Source: Lachnospiraceae bacterium UBA7784
GTDB taxonomy: Bacteria > Bacillota > Clostridia > Lachnospirales > Lachnospiraceae
Reading direction: 5' to 3'
NCBI GenBank assembly: GCA_002480925.1
Contig: DLDA01000037.1
Coordinates: forward strand, 41,477 to 105,476
DNA: 64,000 nucleotides
Part shown: piece after piece, positions 42,599 to 50,637 of the stretch
Position numbering within the stretch: position 1 is the stretch's first letter
Layout of the letters: each line of letters opens with the position of its first letter
Notes under the pieces: generated by a model
Told to the model about the DNA's origin: nothing
What the model saw: only the letters and a program-made list of their open reading frames with translations
Databases searched by the model: none
Position numbers and translations under genes: made by a program

Positions 42599-42616
42599 CT
42601 GTTAAAATTTTAACAA
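42599..42616. promoter_or_regulatory. Rex (redox-sensing repressor) operator
   Basis: On the minus strand the site reads TTGTTAAAATTTTAACAG, one mismatch from the Rex consensus TTGTTAAnnnnTTAACAA, and contains a 16-bp perfect palindrome. It lies in the leader of thl, about 40-55 bases downstream of the expected transcription start. Rex releases DNA when NADH/NAD is high and is known to control butyrate genes in clostridia. Confidence 0.8.
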
Positions 42617-42659
42617 TCTTTTCCAAAAAATATAAGCCGCCGCACCGGCTACGTCATTT

Positions 42660-42688
42660 ACTTTATCACATACGACGATTCATATCAA
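42660..42688 (-). promoter_or_regulatory. Sigma-A promoter of the butyrate operon
   Basis: On the minus strand TTGATA (42688-42683) and TAAAGT (42665-42660) are spaced by 17 bases with a TGA extended -10 element. Confidence 0.7.
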
Positions 42689-42699
42689 GGGTTTTTGTG

Positions 42700-42717
42700 A
42701 AAAAAGGCCTAAGGCCT
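42700..42717 (-). terminator. Short terminator at the end of the endonuclease gene
   Basis: A 5-bp stem AGGCC/GGCCT with a 3-base loop is followed by six T residues on the minus strand. The hairpin includes the TAG stop codon. The stem is short, so efficiency may be low. Confidence 0.45.
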
Positions 42718-43677
42718 GCATCTTCCGCATGGACAAAAGCCTTCTCTTATAAGCGTCTTTCGCTTTGCTTTTACTGACCTTTTGTTGCGGGCTGCCATCT
42801 GATGGACTGACGGGCAGGATGGCTTGTGAAATTTTTTCGTATTTGTATTCAGCACATAGTTATGAGCTCCATTATCATTCTGTGCTGCCCTGCTGTTTCT
42901 TGTCTTCTCCCTGGTGCTTGCAGTGCTGCCCTGATAGGCAACTCCCTGACTGGAGCCGTCCTTGTAGTCGATCTTTACTCTGGGCTGTACATTATAGCAG
43001 AATACACAGAACCGGACCCCTTTTCCGCTGTCCTCGAGGCTTTCTGCCTCCATCAGGACTCCGCGTGATAAAAGTTCACGTCCCTTGAATACCGGAGTCA
43101 CACGGTAAAGCACATGATCCGAAGGGTTGGAATGCAGATATGAGGCGACCTGATCCTCATATGGCAGCATACCCTCATTGTTCAGGTATCTGGTCCCTGT
43201 GATCAGATTTCTTTCATTTGCATTCTCTCCGGTAAGCTGGTATCCGATCAGATGGCAGCGGTTGTAGAGATAATTGCCATCTATTCCTGCATACTTTACT
43301 GTATGCCAGCCTGTAGGATGCACAGAACCAATAGGTCCCCTTTCCTTGTCCGGCATCAGATCCGTCCCTATATCAGCAATGGCCACAGTGCATCTTCCCA
43401 TGCTGTCGAGATCCTTATACTTTTCATAACTTCTTTTTACAGAAAGCTCCTTTGACGTGAAATAAGGCCTGTTGCCATGGATCTTTACACTAGGATCCTT
43501 GCCATTCCACTTCGGGACACTTTTCTGATACGAGAAGCCCCTTGGGAAAGGATTAGCCTTAGCCTCCGTAGAGACAATGGTCTGATATCCACCTGTGAAT
43601 GCAGCTGGACTAAAAAGAAATGTTGCGACAGAGGCCGCAGCAAGTATCCCGTTTAATATTTTCTTATTTCTTTTCAT
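42709..43677 (-). CDS. Secreted DNA/RNA non-specific endonuclease
   Basis: The 322-residue protein has an N-terminal signal/anchor helix (about residues 8-30), then a beta-beta-alpha-metal nuclease domain. The active-site region reads Y-N-R-C-H-L-I-G-Y-Q-L-T-G, where the catalytic His of the D-R-G-H family is conserved, followed by N-E-R-N-L-I-T-G-T with the metal-binding Asn. This resembles streptococcal EndA-type nucleases. After a Ser/Arg-rich linker the last 45 residues (F-H-K-P-S-C-P-S-V ... C-P-C-G-R-C) form a likely zinc-binding module. It is translationally coupled to the upstream membrane protein (ATGA). Confidence 0.88.
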   Translation of the reverse strand: MKRNKKILNGILAAASVATFLFSPAAFTGGYQTIVSTEAKANPFPRGFSYQKSVPKWNGKDPSVKIHGNRPYFTSKELSVKRSYEKYKDLDSMGRCTVAIADIGTDLMPDKERGPIGSVHPTGWHTVKYAGIDGNYLYNRCHLIGYQLTGENANERNLITGTRYLNNEGMLPYEDQVASYLHSNPSDHVLYRVTPVFKGRELLSRGVLMEAESLEDSGKGVRFCVFCYNVQPRVKIDYKDGSSQGVAYQGSTASTREKTRNSRAAQNDNGAHNYVLNTNTKKFHKPSCPSVHQMAARNKRSVKAKRKTLIREGFCPCGRCRP

Positions 43678-43946
43678 TTCTTATCGATTGAGGATGCGAG
43701 ATCCGTCGTGTAATCATTTATAGCTGATAAGTCTATAGGAGTAACTGCTGCCTCCTTTGAGGATGATGCCTCCTCATTTGCTGTCTTTACCTTTCCATAT
43801 ATGGACCAGCCGATCCAGACCACAAAGGCTGCACAGATGACTGCCGACACAAGTCCTATCAGAAATCTGTTTCTTTTCTGCTTTCTTACTATCTGCTTCC
43901 TGTGAAGCTTCTCCTCCTTATGCTCGAGTACCTTTTCCTGACTCAT
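43674..43946 (-). CDS. Small single-helix membrane protein
   Basis: The 90-residue protein has a basic N-terminus (E-E-K-L-H-R-K-Q-I-V-R-K-Q-K-R-N-R), one membrane helix at about 30-53 and a short outer tail rich in Ser, Ala and Asp. It is not recognised. Its stop overlaps the endonuclease start, suggesting a shared role in nuclease secretion or uptake of nucleic acid. That is inference. AAAGGAG precedes the ATG. Confidence 0.65.
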   Translation of the reverse strand: MSQEKVLEHKEEKLHRKQIVRKQKRNRFLIGLVSAVICAAFVVWIGWSIYGKVKTANEEASSSKEAAVTPIDLSAINDYTTDLASSIDKK

Positions 43947-43990
43947 TAAACTATGCTCCTTTTTATACTTTAAGCGAATGCTTCTCTATA

Positions 43991-44019
43991 ATTATATATT
44001 TTTTCCTACCTGTTTTCAA
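43991..44019 (-). promoter_or_regulatory. Promoter for the small membrane protein and endonuclease
   Basis: On the minus strand TTGAAA (44019-44014) and TATAAT (43996-43991) are spaced by 17 bases, about 45 bases before the start codon. Confidence 0.75.
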
Positions 44020-44047
44020 GGAAGTTCTTTTTGATAAGGCCTTGCTG

Positions 44048-44056
44048 TGGTAGAAT
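44048..44056 (+). promoter_or_regulatory. Extended -10 promoter for the hydroxyacid dehydrogenase
   Basis: TGG followed by TAGAAT (44051-44056) is an extended -10 element 26 bases before the ATG. A poor -35 box (TTTTTG) lies 17 bases further upstream. Confidence 0.5.
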
Positions 44057-44081
44057 ATATCCCAGGCAGAAAGGAGTCCAG

Positions 44082-45011
44082 ATGAATATAGTTTTTCTTG
44101 ACAGGAAGTCACTAGGCGATGACCTCGATCTCTCAGACTTCAAAAGACTCGGAAACGTAACTGAGTACAATTTCACTGAGCCTGACCAGATGGAGGAGAG
44201 AGTAAGGGACGCTGACATCCTTATAGTAAATAAAACGCAGATCAATGAAGCCACTGTAGGAGGAGCCTCGCATCTGAAGGCAGTATGCGTGACCGCTACC
44301 GGAGTCAACAATATCGATATCCCTTATCTTGAAAGCCACGGGATCCACTGGCACAATGTAGCCGGATATTCGACCGAATCAGTTGCCCAGCATACTATAG
44401 CCATTGCCCTTTATATGTATGAGCATCTGGCCTATTATGACAGATACACCTCATCAGGCCAATATGCAGAGGACGAGCTTTTCACTCATTTCGCAATGAC
44501 CTTTCACGAGCTCTATGGAAAGCAGTGGGGAATAGCAGGCCTTGGAGCAATAGGTCACAGGGTCGCGCAGATTGCCGCCTCCTTTGGATGCAGAGTCGTT
44601 TACTATTCGACCTCAGGCGTTGACAGGGCAGAGCCATATCCCCGCCTTGACTGGGAAGAATTCCTGGCTACATCTGACCTGATCTCTATCCATTCCCCGC
44701 TTAATAAAACTACCGAAGGGCTATTTGACAGTCAGGCATTTGAACATATGAAAAACGATGCTATTCTTGTAAATGTAGCAAGAGGTGCCATAATCAACGA
44801 AAAGGATCTGGCATATGCCCTTGATAACGGTGAGATAAAAGCTGCTGCGCTTGATACCCTGACTGTCGAGCCTATGTCCAAATCTTCTCCCTTCCTTCGT
44901 ATGAAGCATAAGGACAGGCTGCTTATCACTCCGCATATAGGCTGGGCCTCTACGGAGGCAAGGCAGAGACTCATGAGGATAGTACTTTCTCAAGTTAAGA
45001 AAGAAATTTAA
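44082..45011 (+). CDS. D-2-hydroxyacid dehydrogenase
   Basis: From the ATG at 44082 (AAAGGAG 5 bases upstream) the protein has 309 residues. It has the NAD-binding motif G-L-G-A-I-G near residue 147, the substrate Arg in V-N-V-A-R-G-A near 230, the Glu in D-T-L-T-V-E-P near 255 and the catalytic His in T-P-H-I-G-W near 283. The Trp after Gly and the insertion E-L-Y-G-K-Q-W-G-I-A-G point to the hydroxypyruvate/glycerate dehydrogenase-like group, but the substrate is uncertain. The gene stands alone, followed by the tRNA cluster. Confidence 0.9.
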   Translation: MNIVFLDRKSLGDDLDLSDFKRLGNVTEYNFTEPDQMEERVRDADILIVNKTQINEATVGGASHLKAVCVTATGVNNIDIPYLESHGIHWHNVAGYSTESVAQHTIAIALYMYEHLAYYDRYTSSGQYAEDELFTHFAMTFHELYGKQWGIAGLGAIGHRVAQIAASFGCRVVYYSTSGVDRAEPYPRLDWEEFLATSDLISIHSPLNKTTEGLFDSQAFEHMKNDAILVNVARGAIINEKDLAYALDNGEIKAAALDTLTVEPMSKSSPFLRMKHKDRLLITPHIGWASTEARQRLMRIVLSQVKKEI

Positions 45012-45019
45012 AAAAGCCC

Positions 45020-45048
45020 TTGCATTACGTTCTTCTTTATGATATTAT
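45020..45048 (+). promoter_or_regulatory. Promoter of the tRNA cluster
   Basis: TTGCAT (45020-45025) and TATTAT (45043-45048) are spaced by 17 bases, 33 bases before tRNA-Glu. Confidence 0.75.
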
Positions 45049-45081
45049 AGTCAAGTCGCGGATGTAGGCGCGGCTTAACAT

Positions 45082-45153
45082 GGCTCCGTGGTCAAGCGGT
45101 TAAGACATCGCCCTTTCACGGCGGTAACACGGGTTCAATTCCCGTCGGAGTCA
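45082..45153 (+). tRNA. tRNA-Glu (anticodon TTC)
   Basis: The acceptor stem GGCTCCG/CGGAGTC, anticodon loop CTTTCAC and T-loop GTTCAAT are all visible, with discriminator A. The CCA end is not encoded. First of five tRNA genes in a row. Confidence 0.95.
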
Positions 45154-45158
45154 TTTAT

Positions 45159-45232
45159 GGATCCTTAGCTCAGTTGGTTAGAGCAACCGGCTCATAACCG
45201 GTCGGTCCTGGGTTCGAGTCCCCGAGGATCCA
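45159..45232 (+). tRNA. tRNA with CAT anticodon (elongator Met or Ile2)
   Basis: Cloverleaf with acceptor stem GGATCCT/AGGATCC, anticodon loop CTCATAA and discriminator A. The CAT anticodon is read as Met, or as Ile if C34 is modified to lysidine by TilS. The loop C-T-C-A-T-A-A fits either. It is not an initiator by its paired acceptor end. Confidence 0.9.
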
Positions 45233-45243
45233 CTATTTTGTAC

Positions 45244-45317
45244 GGCCTGGTGGCTCAGTTGGTTAGAGCGCCGCCCTGTCACGGCGGAGGTCGAGGGTTC
45301 GAACCCCTCTCAGGTCG
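45244..45317 (+). tRNA. tRNA-Asp (anticodon GTC)
   Basis: Acceptor stem GGCCTGG/TCAGGTC, anticodon loop CTGTCAC, discriminator G as usual for Asp. No encoded CCA. Confidence 0.95.
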
Positions 45318-45349
45318 TTTTGCCGTAAGCATCTGCTTTAGGGCAAAGG

Positions 45350-45433
45350 GCCGGCGTGGCGGAACTGGCAGACGCGCAGGACTTAAAATCCTGTGGTGGT
45401 GACATCGTACCGGTTCGATCCCGGTCGCCGGCA
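45350..45433 (+). tRNA. tRNA-Leu (anticodon TAA)
   Basis: Acceptor stem GCCGGCG/CGCCGGC, anticodon loop CTTAAAA, a long variable arm and discriminator A, all as expected for a class II Leu tRNA. No encoded CCA. Confidence 0.95.
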
Positions 45434-45434
45434 C

Positions 45435-45463
45435 TTGCATAGTGTATCAGACTATGTTATAAT
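45435..45463 (+). promoter_or_regulatory. Internal promoter for tRNA-Arg
   Basis: TTGCAT (45435-45440) and a consensus TATAAT (45458-45463), 17-base spacer, begin two bases after tRNA-Leu. tRNA-Arg can be transcribed independently. Confidence 0.75.
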
Positions 45464-45496
45464 TGATATTTGTTGAGACCATTATCGGTCATTTGT

Positions 45497-45570
45497 GTGC
45501 TCGTAGCTCAGCTGGATAGAGCACTTGGCTACGGACCAAGGTGTCGGGGGTTCGAATCCTCTCGGGCACG
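45497..45570 (+). tRNA. tRNA-Arg (anticodon ACG)
   Basis: Acceptor stem GTGCTCG/CGGGCAC, anticodon loop CTACGGA, discriminator G. A34 is normally deaminated to inosine by TadA to read CGN codons. Last tRNA of the cluster, followed by a strong terminator. Confidence 0.95.
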
Positions 45571-45580
45571 CTAGATTTAT

Positions 45581-45617
45581 ATCTCCCGGATCTTTTAAGG
45601 ATCCGGGAGATTTTTTA
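45581..45617 (+). terminator. Terminator of the tRNA cluster
   Basis: A 12-bp stem ATCTCCCGGATC/GATCCGGGAGAT with a 7-base loop is followed by a run of T residues. Confidence 0.95.
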
Positions 45618-45639
45618 TTCTCTTCTTTTTTATCAAAGC

Positions 45640-45673
45640 AAAAAGATGCCCCACCCTGCTTAGCAGGATGGGG
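45640..45673 (-). terminator. Terminator of the opp operon
   Basis: On the minus strand an 11-bp stem CCCCATCCTGC/GCAGGGTGGGG with a 3-base loop is followed within a few bases by TTTTT. It lies 30 bases past the oppA stop and faces the tRNA terminator. Confidence 0.85.
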
Positions 45674-45703
45674 TATTCTACTCATCACCCTATATGATCT
45701 CTG

Positions 45704-47422
45704 TCATGACTTTGTAGCATACATGAAGTACTTCATGCCGTAAACTGTGCCGAAAGCACCCTTTACGTTTCTCTTTACCATATAGATATCATTATAGTAA
45801 TAGATCGGGATTATTGCCCAGGTATCCATCAGCATATCCTCTGCCTGATGCATCAGATCTACACGGGATGCGAAGTCTGTTGACTTCCTGATCTTATCTA
45901 CAAGCTTGTCATAGTCAGCCCAGTTCTGAGGAGCTGATGAATGCTTGTCCATATCACGTCCAAGCTGGCTGTCGTTGTTTCCTGAATCGGTTGTATACAT
46001 CTCAAGCATGTTGATAGGATCGTTGTAGTCGGCAAGCCAACCCTCACGGGCTGCTGCGAAGTTGCCCTTCTGTCTGTCAGCTATAAGAACCTTCCAGTCC
46101 TCTGTCTGTACCTGCATATTGATTCCAAGTGCGGAGAGATCCTGCTGGATTGACTCGGCGATCTTCTTATGTCCTGAATCATCATTTAAGATATACTCAA
46201 ACGAGATAGCCGGGCTGCACTTGTAGGTTCCGTCACCATTGTCTGTAAACTTATAGCCGCATCCCTCCAGAAGTTTTTTAGCCTCCTCTACGGAATCCTG
46301 ACCGGTCTTGTCCGCATCATAATAGCTCTTGTTCTTGAACTCTCCGCCGTTACCATCGCTCATTCCTGCCGGGATGAATGAATCAGCAAGCTTCTGGCCT
46401 GTCTGTCCGACAGTATCAACAATATACTTCCTGTCGATAAGAAGAGCGATTGCATGTCTGAAATCCTTGGCCTGCTGCTCTGTCATGTTCTTGAAGAGAT
46501 CTGAGTTTACATTGAATCCCAGATAGTAGGTTCCAAGGTTATCCATAATATTGAACTCTTTATTGTTCTTTACAGACTTGATCTCATCGTTTGGTACTGT
46601 ATCAATAAAGTCAAGATCGCCCTTATTGTATGCTGCATAGGTAGTGGTATCCTGAGCAGACAGCATGAAATGGATCTGCTTGATCTTTACCTTTGATGCG
46701 TTATAGAAGTTGTCATTCTTTACATACTCCATTGACTCATCATGCTTCCATGACTTTAATGTGTATGCACCGTTTGAGACAAAGCCTGCCTCCTGTGACC
46801 ATGTACCTGCAGGCACTTTGTCTGTGACTGACTTCTCTACATCCTTCTGGTATACAGGGAAGAATGTAGGGAAGGCAAGGAGATCATTGAAGTAAGGGCA
46901 TGGATTTGTAAGCTTAATCTTTAAGGTATAATCGTCTAAAGCCTCTACATCAAGCTTATTTCCCTTACGGGCAATTATATCAAAGAGATATGCATATCCT
47001 GATGCTGTCTTCTTGTCTATAACCCTGTTCCAGGAATATAAGAAATCCTTTGCTGTAAGAGGATCTCCGTTTGACCACTTGGTCTTCTTGAGCTTAATAG
47101 TATACTCTGTCTTGTCTGATGAAACCTCAGGCATTCCGTCTGCTATGTCCGGAACAAGCTTCTGATCCTGATCATAGGTATAAAGTCCGGCAAAGGAATT
47201 GATGATATAGATTCCTCCGTCGACTGCTGTGTTAAGAGCCGGATCTATAGACTGAGGCTCAGGTCCGATATTGATGTTTAACACATCATCATCGTGGTTT
47301 TCCTTTGTGGCCTTGTCAGCGACCTTTGCGGATCCGCTGGCTCCTCCCTTACTTCCTCCGCAGGCAGCCATGGAAAGTGCCATAGAGGATGCAAGAAGCA
47401 ATGCAAGTAACTTCTTCTTCAT
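45704..47422 (-). CDS. oppA: Oligopeptide ABC transporter substrate-binding lipoprotein
   Basis: The 572-residue protein has a signal peptide with lipobox M-A-A-C-G (Cys at about 21). It then shows the family-5 solute-binding fold: N-I-G-P-E-P-Q-S-I-D-P-A near residue 50, W-S-N-G-D-P-L-T-A-K-D-F near 116, a central lobe and E-G-W-L-A-D-Y-N-D-P near 465. It binds peptides outside the membrane for OppBCDF. It is the last gene of the operon and has a small hairpin (47461-47474) in the gap to oppF. Confidence 0.95.
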   Translation of the reverse strand: MKKKLLALLLASSMALSMAACGGSKGGASGSAKVADKATKENHDDDVLNINIGPEPQSIDPALNTAVDGGIYIINSFAGLYTYDQDQKLVPDIADGMPEVSSDKTEYTIKLKKTKWSNGDPLTAKDFLYSWNRVIDKKTASGYAYLFDIIARKGNKLDVEALDDYTLKIKLTNPCPYFNDLLAFPTFFPVYQKDVEKSVTDKVPAGTWSQEAGFVSNGAYTLKSWKHDESMEYVKNDNFYNASKVKIKQIHFMLSAQDTTTYAAYNKGDLDFIDTVPNDEIKSVKNNKEFNIMDNLGTYYLGFNVNSDLFKNMTEQQAKDFRHAIALLIDRKYIVDTVGQTGQKLADSFIPAGMSDGNGGEFKNKSYYDADKTGQDSVEEAKKLLEGCGYKFTDNGDGTYKCSPAISFEYILNDDSGHKKIAESIQQDLSALGINMQVQTEDWKVLIADRQKGNFAAAREGWLADYNDPINMLEMYTTDSGNNDSQLGRDMDKHSSAPQNWADYDKLVDKIRKSTDFASRVDLMHQAEDMLMDTWAIIPIYYYNDIYMVKRNVKGAFGTVYGMKYFMYATKS

Positions 47423-47481
47423 AAGTTTTCCTCCTTATAAAACTATTGATCTATTGAGAACCATCATCTGATGGATACTCA

Positions 47482-48522
47482 CTATTTATTGAAGCAGGCA
47501 ACCATATGCCCGTTTCCTCTGTCTGTAAGAGGCGGACGATGCATAGCACACTCCTCTGTAGCATAGGCGCATCTGGTCCTGAAAGGACATCCCTTTGGCA
47601 TCTTCAGCGGAGACGGAACATCACCCTCAAGAACTATCCTGTGGCTTTCTCTTGCTGTCTTAGGATCCGGAATCGGAACCGCAGACAGAAGAGAAAGAGT
47701 ATATGGATGGATAGGATTGTCATTAAGTTCATCCGCATCTGCAATCTCCATCAGATGGCCTAGATACATAACTGCTATCCTGTCCGAGATATGATGTACT
47801 ACAAGCAGGTCATGAGCTATGAAAAGATAGGCAAGACCCAGCTTGTCCTGAAGCTCCTCAAACATATTTATGACCTGAGCCTGGATCGAGACATCAAGAG
47901 CAGAAACCGGCTCATCACAGACGATAAACTTAGGATTTACAGCCAGAGCCCTTGCTATACCTATACGCTGTCTCTGCCCACCTGAAAACTCATGGGCATA
48001 TCTCATGGCATGCTCTGCATTGAGTCCTACGGTCTCCATCAGAGAAAGGATCTTCTCACGTCTCTCTGCCTTATTCTTATAGAGATGATGGACGTCAAGT
48101 GGCTCTCCTATGATATCCTCGACTGTCATCAGAGGATCAAGGGATGAATATGGATCCTGGAAGACCATCTGCATCTTCTTCCTGTAAGGAAGCATATTCT
48201 TCTTCACAGGGTTCTTGATAAGTGGCTTTCCCTTTTCATCAAGGATCACATTGCCCTTTTCATCATAGCTTTCACCGCTGTCGAACAGCACGTCTCCGTC
48301 AAAAACTATACGTCCCGCGGTCGGCTCATAAAGCCTTAGAAGTGAGCGGCCTACTGTCGTCTTTCCGCATCCTGATTCTCCTACAAGGCCTAAGGTCTCG
48401 CCCGGCTTTATAGCAAAAGACACGTCGTCAACTGCCTTTAGCGGTACCTTATGAAAGCCCGAGGAAACAGGAAAGTACTGTTTTAGGTGGCTTACCTCAA
48501 CGAGGTTTTTTTCCTCTGCCAT
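47482..48522 (-). CDS. oppF: Oligopeptide ABC transporter ATP-binding protein OppF
   Basis: From the ATG at 48522 (GGAG 6 bases upstream, 1 base after the oppD stop) the protein has 346 residues. It has Walker [11 protein letters not shown]-loop, signature F-S-G-G-Q-R-Q-R and Walker [12 protein letters not shown]. The C-terminal OppF extension [10 protein letters not shown] follows, where the Cys-rich motif can hold a cluster. A Lys/Glu/Asp-rich stretch near 80-100 is an insertion after Walker A. Confidence 0.95.
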   Translation of the reverse strand: MAEEKNLVEVSHLKQYFPVSSGFHKVPLKAVDDVSFAIKPGETLGLVGESGCGKTTVGRSLLRLYEPTAGRIVFDGDVLFDSGESYDEKGNVILDEKGKPLIKNPVKKNMLPYRKKMQMVFQDPYSSLDPLMTVEDIIGEPLDVHHLYKNKAERREKILSLMETVGLNAEHAMRYAHEFSGGQRQRIGIARALAVNPKFIVCDEPVSALDVSIQAQVINMFEELQDKLGLAYLFIAHDLLVVHHISDRIAVMYLGHLMEIADADELNDNPIHPYTLSLLSAVPIPDPKTARESHRIVLEGDVPSPLKMPKGCPFRTRCAYATEECAMHRPPLTDRGNGHMVACFNK

Positions 48523-48523
48523 A

Positions 48524-49528
48524 TCATTCTCCTTCCTTTTCTTCAAAAGCTTCCTTGATATTCATAAAGCAGGCTGCCCTGTGACCCTGACCTACCGCGA
48601 TCTCATCCGGCTTCTGATGAAGACAAATCTTCATGGCATTGGCACATCTCGGACAGAAGGCACAGCCCTCAGGCAGGTTTAACATATTGATTGGAGTACC
48701 TCCTATTGGAACCAGCTTCTCATTCATATTGTCAGCTCTTGGTATGGAACGGAGTAGCCCCTTGGTATATTCATGAGCCGGTCTGTAGAAGATATCATCG
48801 GCGTTTCCTCTCTCACAGACTCTTCCTCCATACATGACCATTATCTCATCGCACATGGAGGCTATCACGCCCAGATCATGTGTAACAATAATGATCGCCA
48901 TACCAAGCTTCTTCTGCAATGACTGCATTAGCTCAAGTATCTGGGCCTGGATAGTAACATCAAGAGCTGTTGTAGGCTCGTCGGCAATAAGGACGTCAGG
49001 CTCACAGCAAAGGCTCATGGCTATCATGATACGCTGCCTCATGCCGCCCGAAAGCTCATGCGGATACTGCCTCATCCTTACCTCCGGCTCATTTACTCCT
49101 ACCAGCTTAAGCATCTCGACTGCCCTGTCATAGGCCTGCTTCTTTGTCTTGTCAGTATGAAGTCTTACAGCCTCTATCAGCTGATAGCCTATGGAAAAGG
49201 TCGGATTAAGAGAAGTCATAGGGTCCTGAAAAATGATAGATATGTTCTTTCCTCTGAACTTCTCCATCTTCTTTTCATTCCATCCAAGGATATTTTCGCC
49301 CTTGAAAAGGATCTCTCCCTTTGTAACCTTTCCTGTCGCTGCTAAGATCTGCATTATCGAATAAGCGGTGACAGATTTTCCTGAGCCAGACTCTCCTACT
49401 ATTCCCATTGTCTCTCCCGGGCGCAGGTTGAAGTTTACTCCGTTTACGGCCTGGACCTCTCCGTTTTCAGTAAAGAAACTGGTGTGGAGATCCTTAACCT
49501 GTAAAATATACTTTTCTTCTTCACTCAT
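48524..49528 (-). CDS. oppD: Oligopeptide ABC transporter ATP-binding protein OppD
   Basis: The 334-residue protein has Walker A G-E-S-G-S-G-K-S-V near residue 40, signature L-S-G-G-M-R-Q-R near 160, Walker B L-I-A-D-E-P-T-T-A-L-D near 180 and the C-terminal C-A-F-C-P-R-C motif near 290. It pairs with OppF to power peptide uptake. AAAGGAG precedes the ATG. Confidence 0.95.
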   Translation of the reverse strand: MSEEEKYILQVKDLHTSFFTENGEVQAVNGVNFNLRPGETMGIVGESGSGKSVTAYSIMQILAATGKVTKGEILFKGENILGWNEKKMEKFRGKNISIIFQDPMTSLNPTFSIGYQLIEAVRLHTDKTKKQAYDRAVEMLKLVGVNEPEVRMRQYPHELSGGMRQRIMIAMSLCCEPDVLIADEPTTALDVTIQAQILELMQSLQKKLGMAIIIVTHDLGVIASMCDEIMVMYGGRVCERGNADDIFYRPAHEYTKGLLRSIPRADNMNEKLVPIGGTPINMLNLPEGCAFCPRCANAMKICLHQKPDEIAVGQGHRAACFMNIKEAFEEKEGE

Positions 49529-49539
49529 AATGATCTCCT

Positions 49540-50625
49540 TTAATTCAGCTTCGTATCAAACGCATCCCTTAAACCATCGCCAAGAAGGTTGAAGGCTAAA
49601 ACGATAAGTGAGATAACGACAGCCGGTATGACCAGTCTAAGAGGATAGGTCTGCATTGCTCCTCTCGCATCATTTGCCAGAGAGCCAAGCGATGTAAGCG
49701 GGATATTTACACCGAGTCCTATGAAGGAAAGGAAGCTCTCTGTAAATATGGCGCTCGGAATCTGAAGTGCCGTTGTGATTATTATTATGGACAGGCAGTT
49801 AGGGATAATGTGAGTCCTTAGTATCCGCCCGTTCGATGTACCTATGCTCTTTGCGGCAAGCACATACTCATTATTCTTTATCTGCAGGATCTGTCCTCTT
49901 ATAAGCCTTGCCATTCCTACCCAGTAGAGAAGAGCAAATACTATGAACATAGAGATCATATTTACTCCTAGCTTGGCAAGCCCCGTCCCCTGGATAAGAG
50001 GGGTAAGTGTCTGCTGCAGTACTACCGAAAGCAGGATGATTATAAGCATGTCAGGAAGCGAATATATGACATCGACTATCCTCATCATTATAAGGTCGAC
50101 TGTACCTCCAAAGTACCCTGCTATAGAGCCGTAGATAAGCCCTATGATAAGGACCATGACCGCTGCAACTATCCCTACCATAAGGGATACTCTTGTGCCG
50201 TATACAACGCGGATAAAATAGTCTCTTCCCATCGAATCAGTTCCGAACAGATGAGGGAAAAGCTTCTTTCCGCTGTCCTCCATATACTGGGTCTCAAGCT
50301 GCGAATATTCCATTGGTCCTAAGTTGGTCGCGCTCTTGTCTCTGCGACCATTTACCGTTATTATGGTCTGGTAGGAATAGGGGCAAATATGCGGTGCTAT
50401 TACAGCGATCGCTATCAGTATGATAAGAACTACTATACTTGCCATAGCCAGCGGATTCCTTCTAAGCTTCCTCATTCCGTCCCGGAAGAAGGTTGAAGAC
50501 TCACCCATTACATCCTGCTGCCTCTTTTCCTCGTCACTGGCCTTTTCAAAGTCACTTGCGTTAAACTTCGAAAGATCTATCTGAGAGCTCAGGAAGGCTC
50601 TCTTACTGTACTTTTCTTCTGCCAT
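49540..50625 (-). CDS. oppC: Oligopeptide ABC transporter permease OppC
   Basis: The 361-residue protein has a cytosolic N-terminal segment of about 65 residues, six membrane helices and the inner-membrane permease EAA-like loop A-A-K-S-I-G-T-S-N-G-R-I-L near 255. D-S-M-G-R-D lies near 130 in the outer loop. It forms the channel with OppB. AAAGGAG precedes the ATG. Confidence 0.95.
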   Translation of the reverse strand: MAEEKYSKRAFLSSQIDLSKFNASDFEKASDEEKRQQDVMGESSTFFRDGMRKLRRNPLAMASIVVLIILIAIAVIAPHICPYSYQTIITVNGRRDKSATNLGPMEYSQLETQYMEDSGKKLFPHLFGTDSMGRDYFIRVVYGTRVSLMVGIVAAVMVLIIGLIYGSIAGYFGGTVDLIMMRIVDVIYSLPDMLIIILLSVVLQQTLTPLIQGTGLAKLGVNMISMFIVFALLYWVGMARLIRGQILQIKNNEYVLAAKSIGTSNGRILRTHIIPNCLSIIIITTALQIPSAIFTESFLSFIGLGVNIPLTSLGSLANDARGAMQTYPLRLVIPAVVISLIVLAFNLLGDGLRDAFDTKLN

Positions 50626-50637
50626 CTCAAAGCTCCT

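Noticed and set aside
44006..44311. Minus-strand frame overlapping the hydroxyacid dehydrogenase gene
   Set aside because: It is antisense to a well-supported gene and lacks a start signal.
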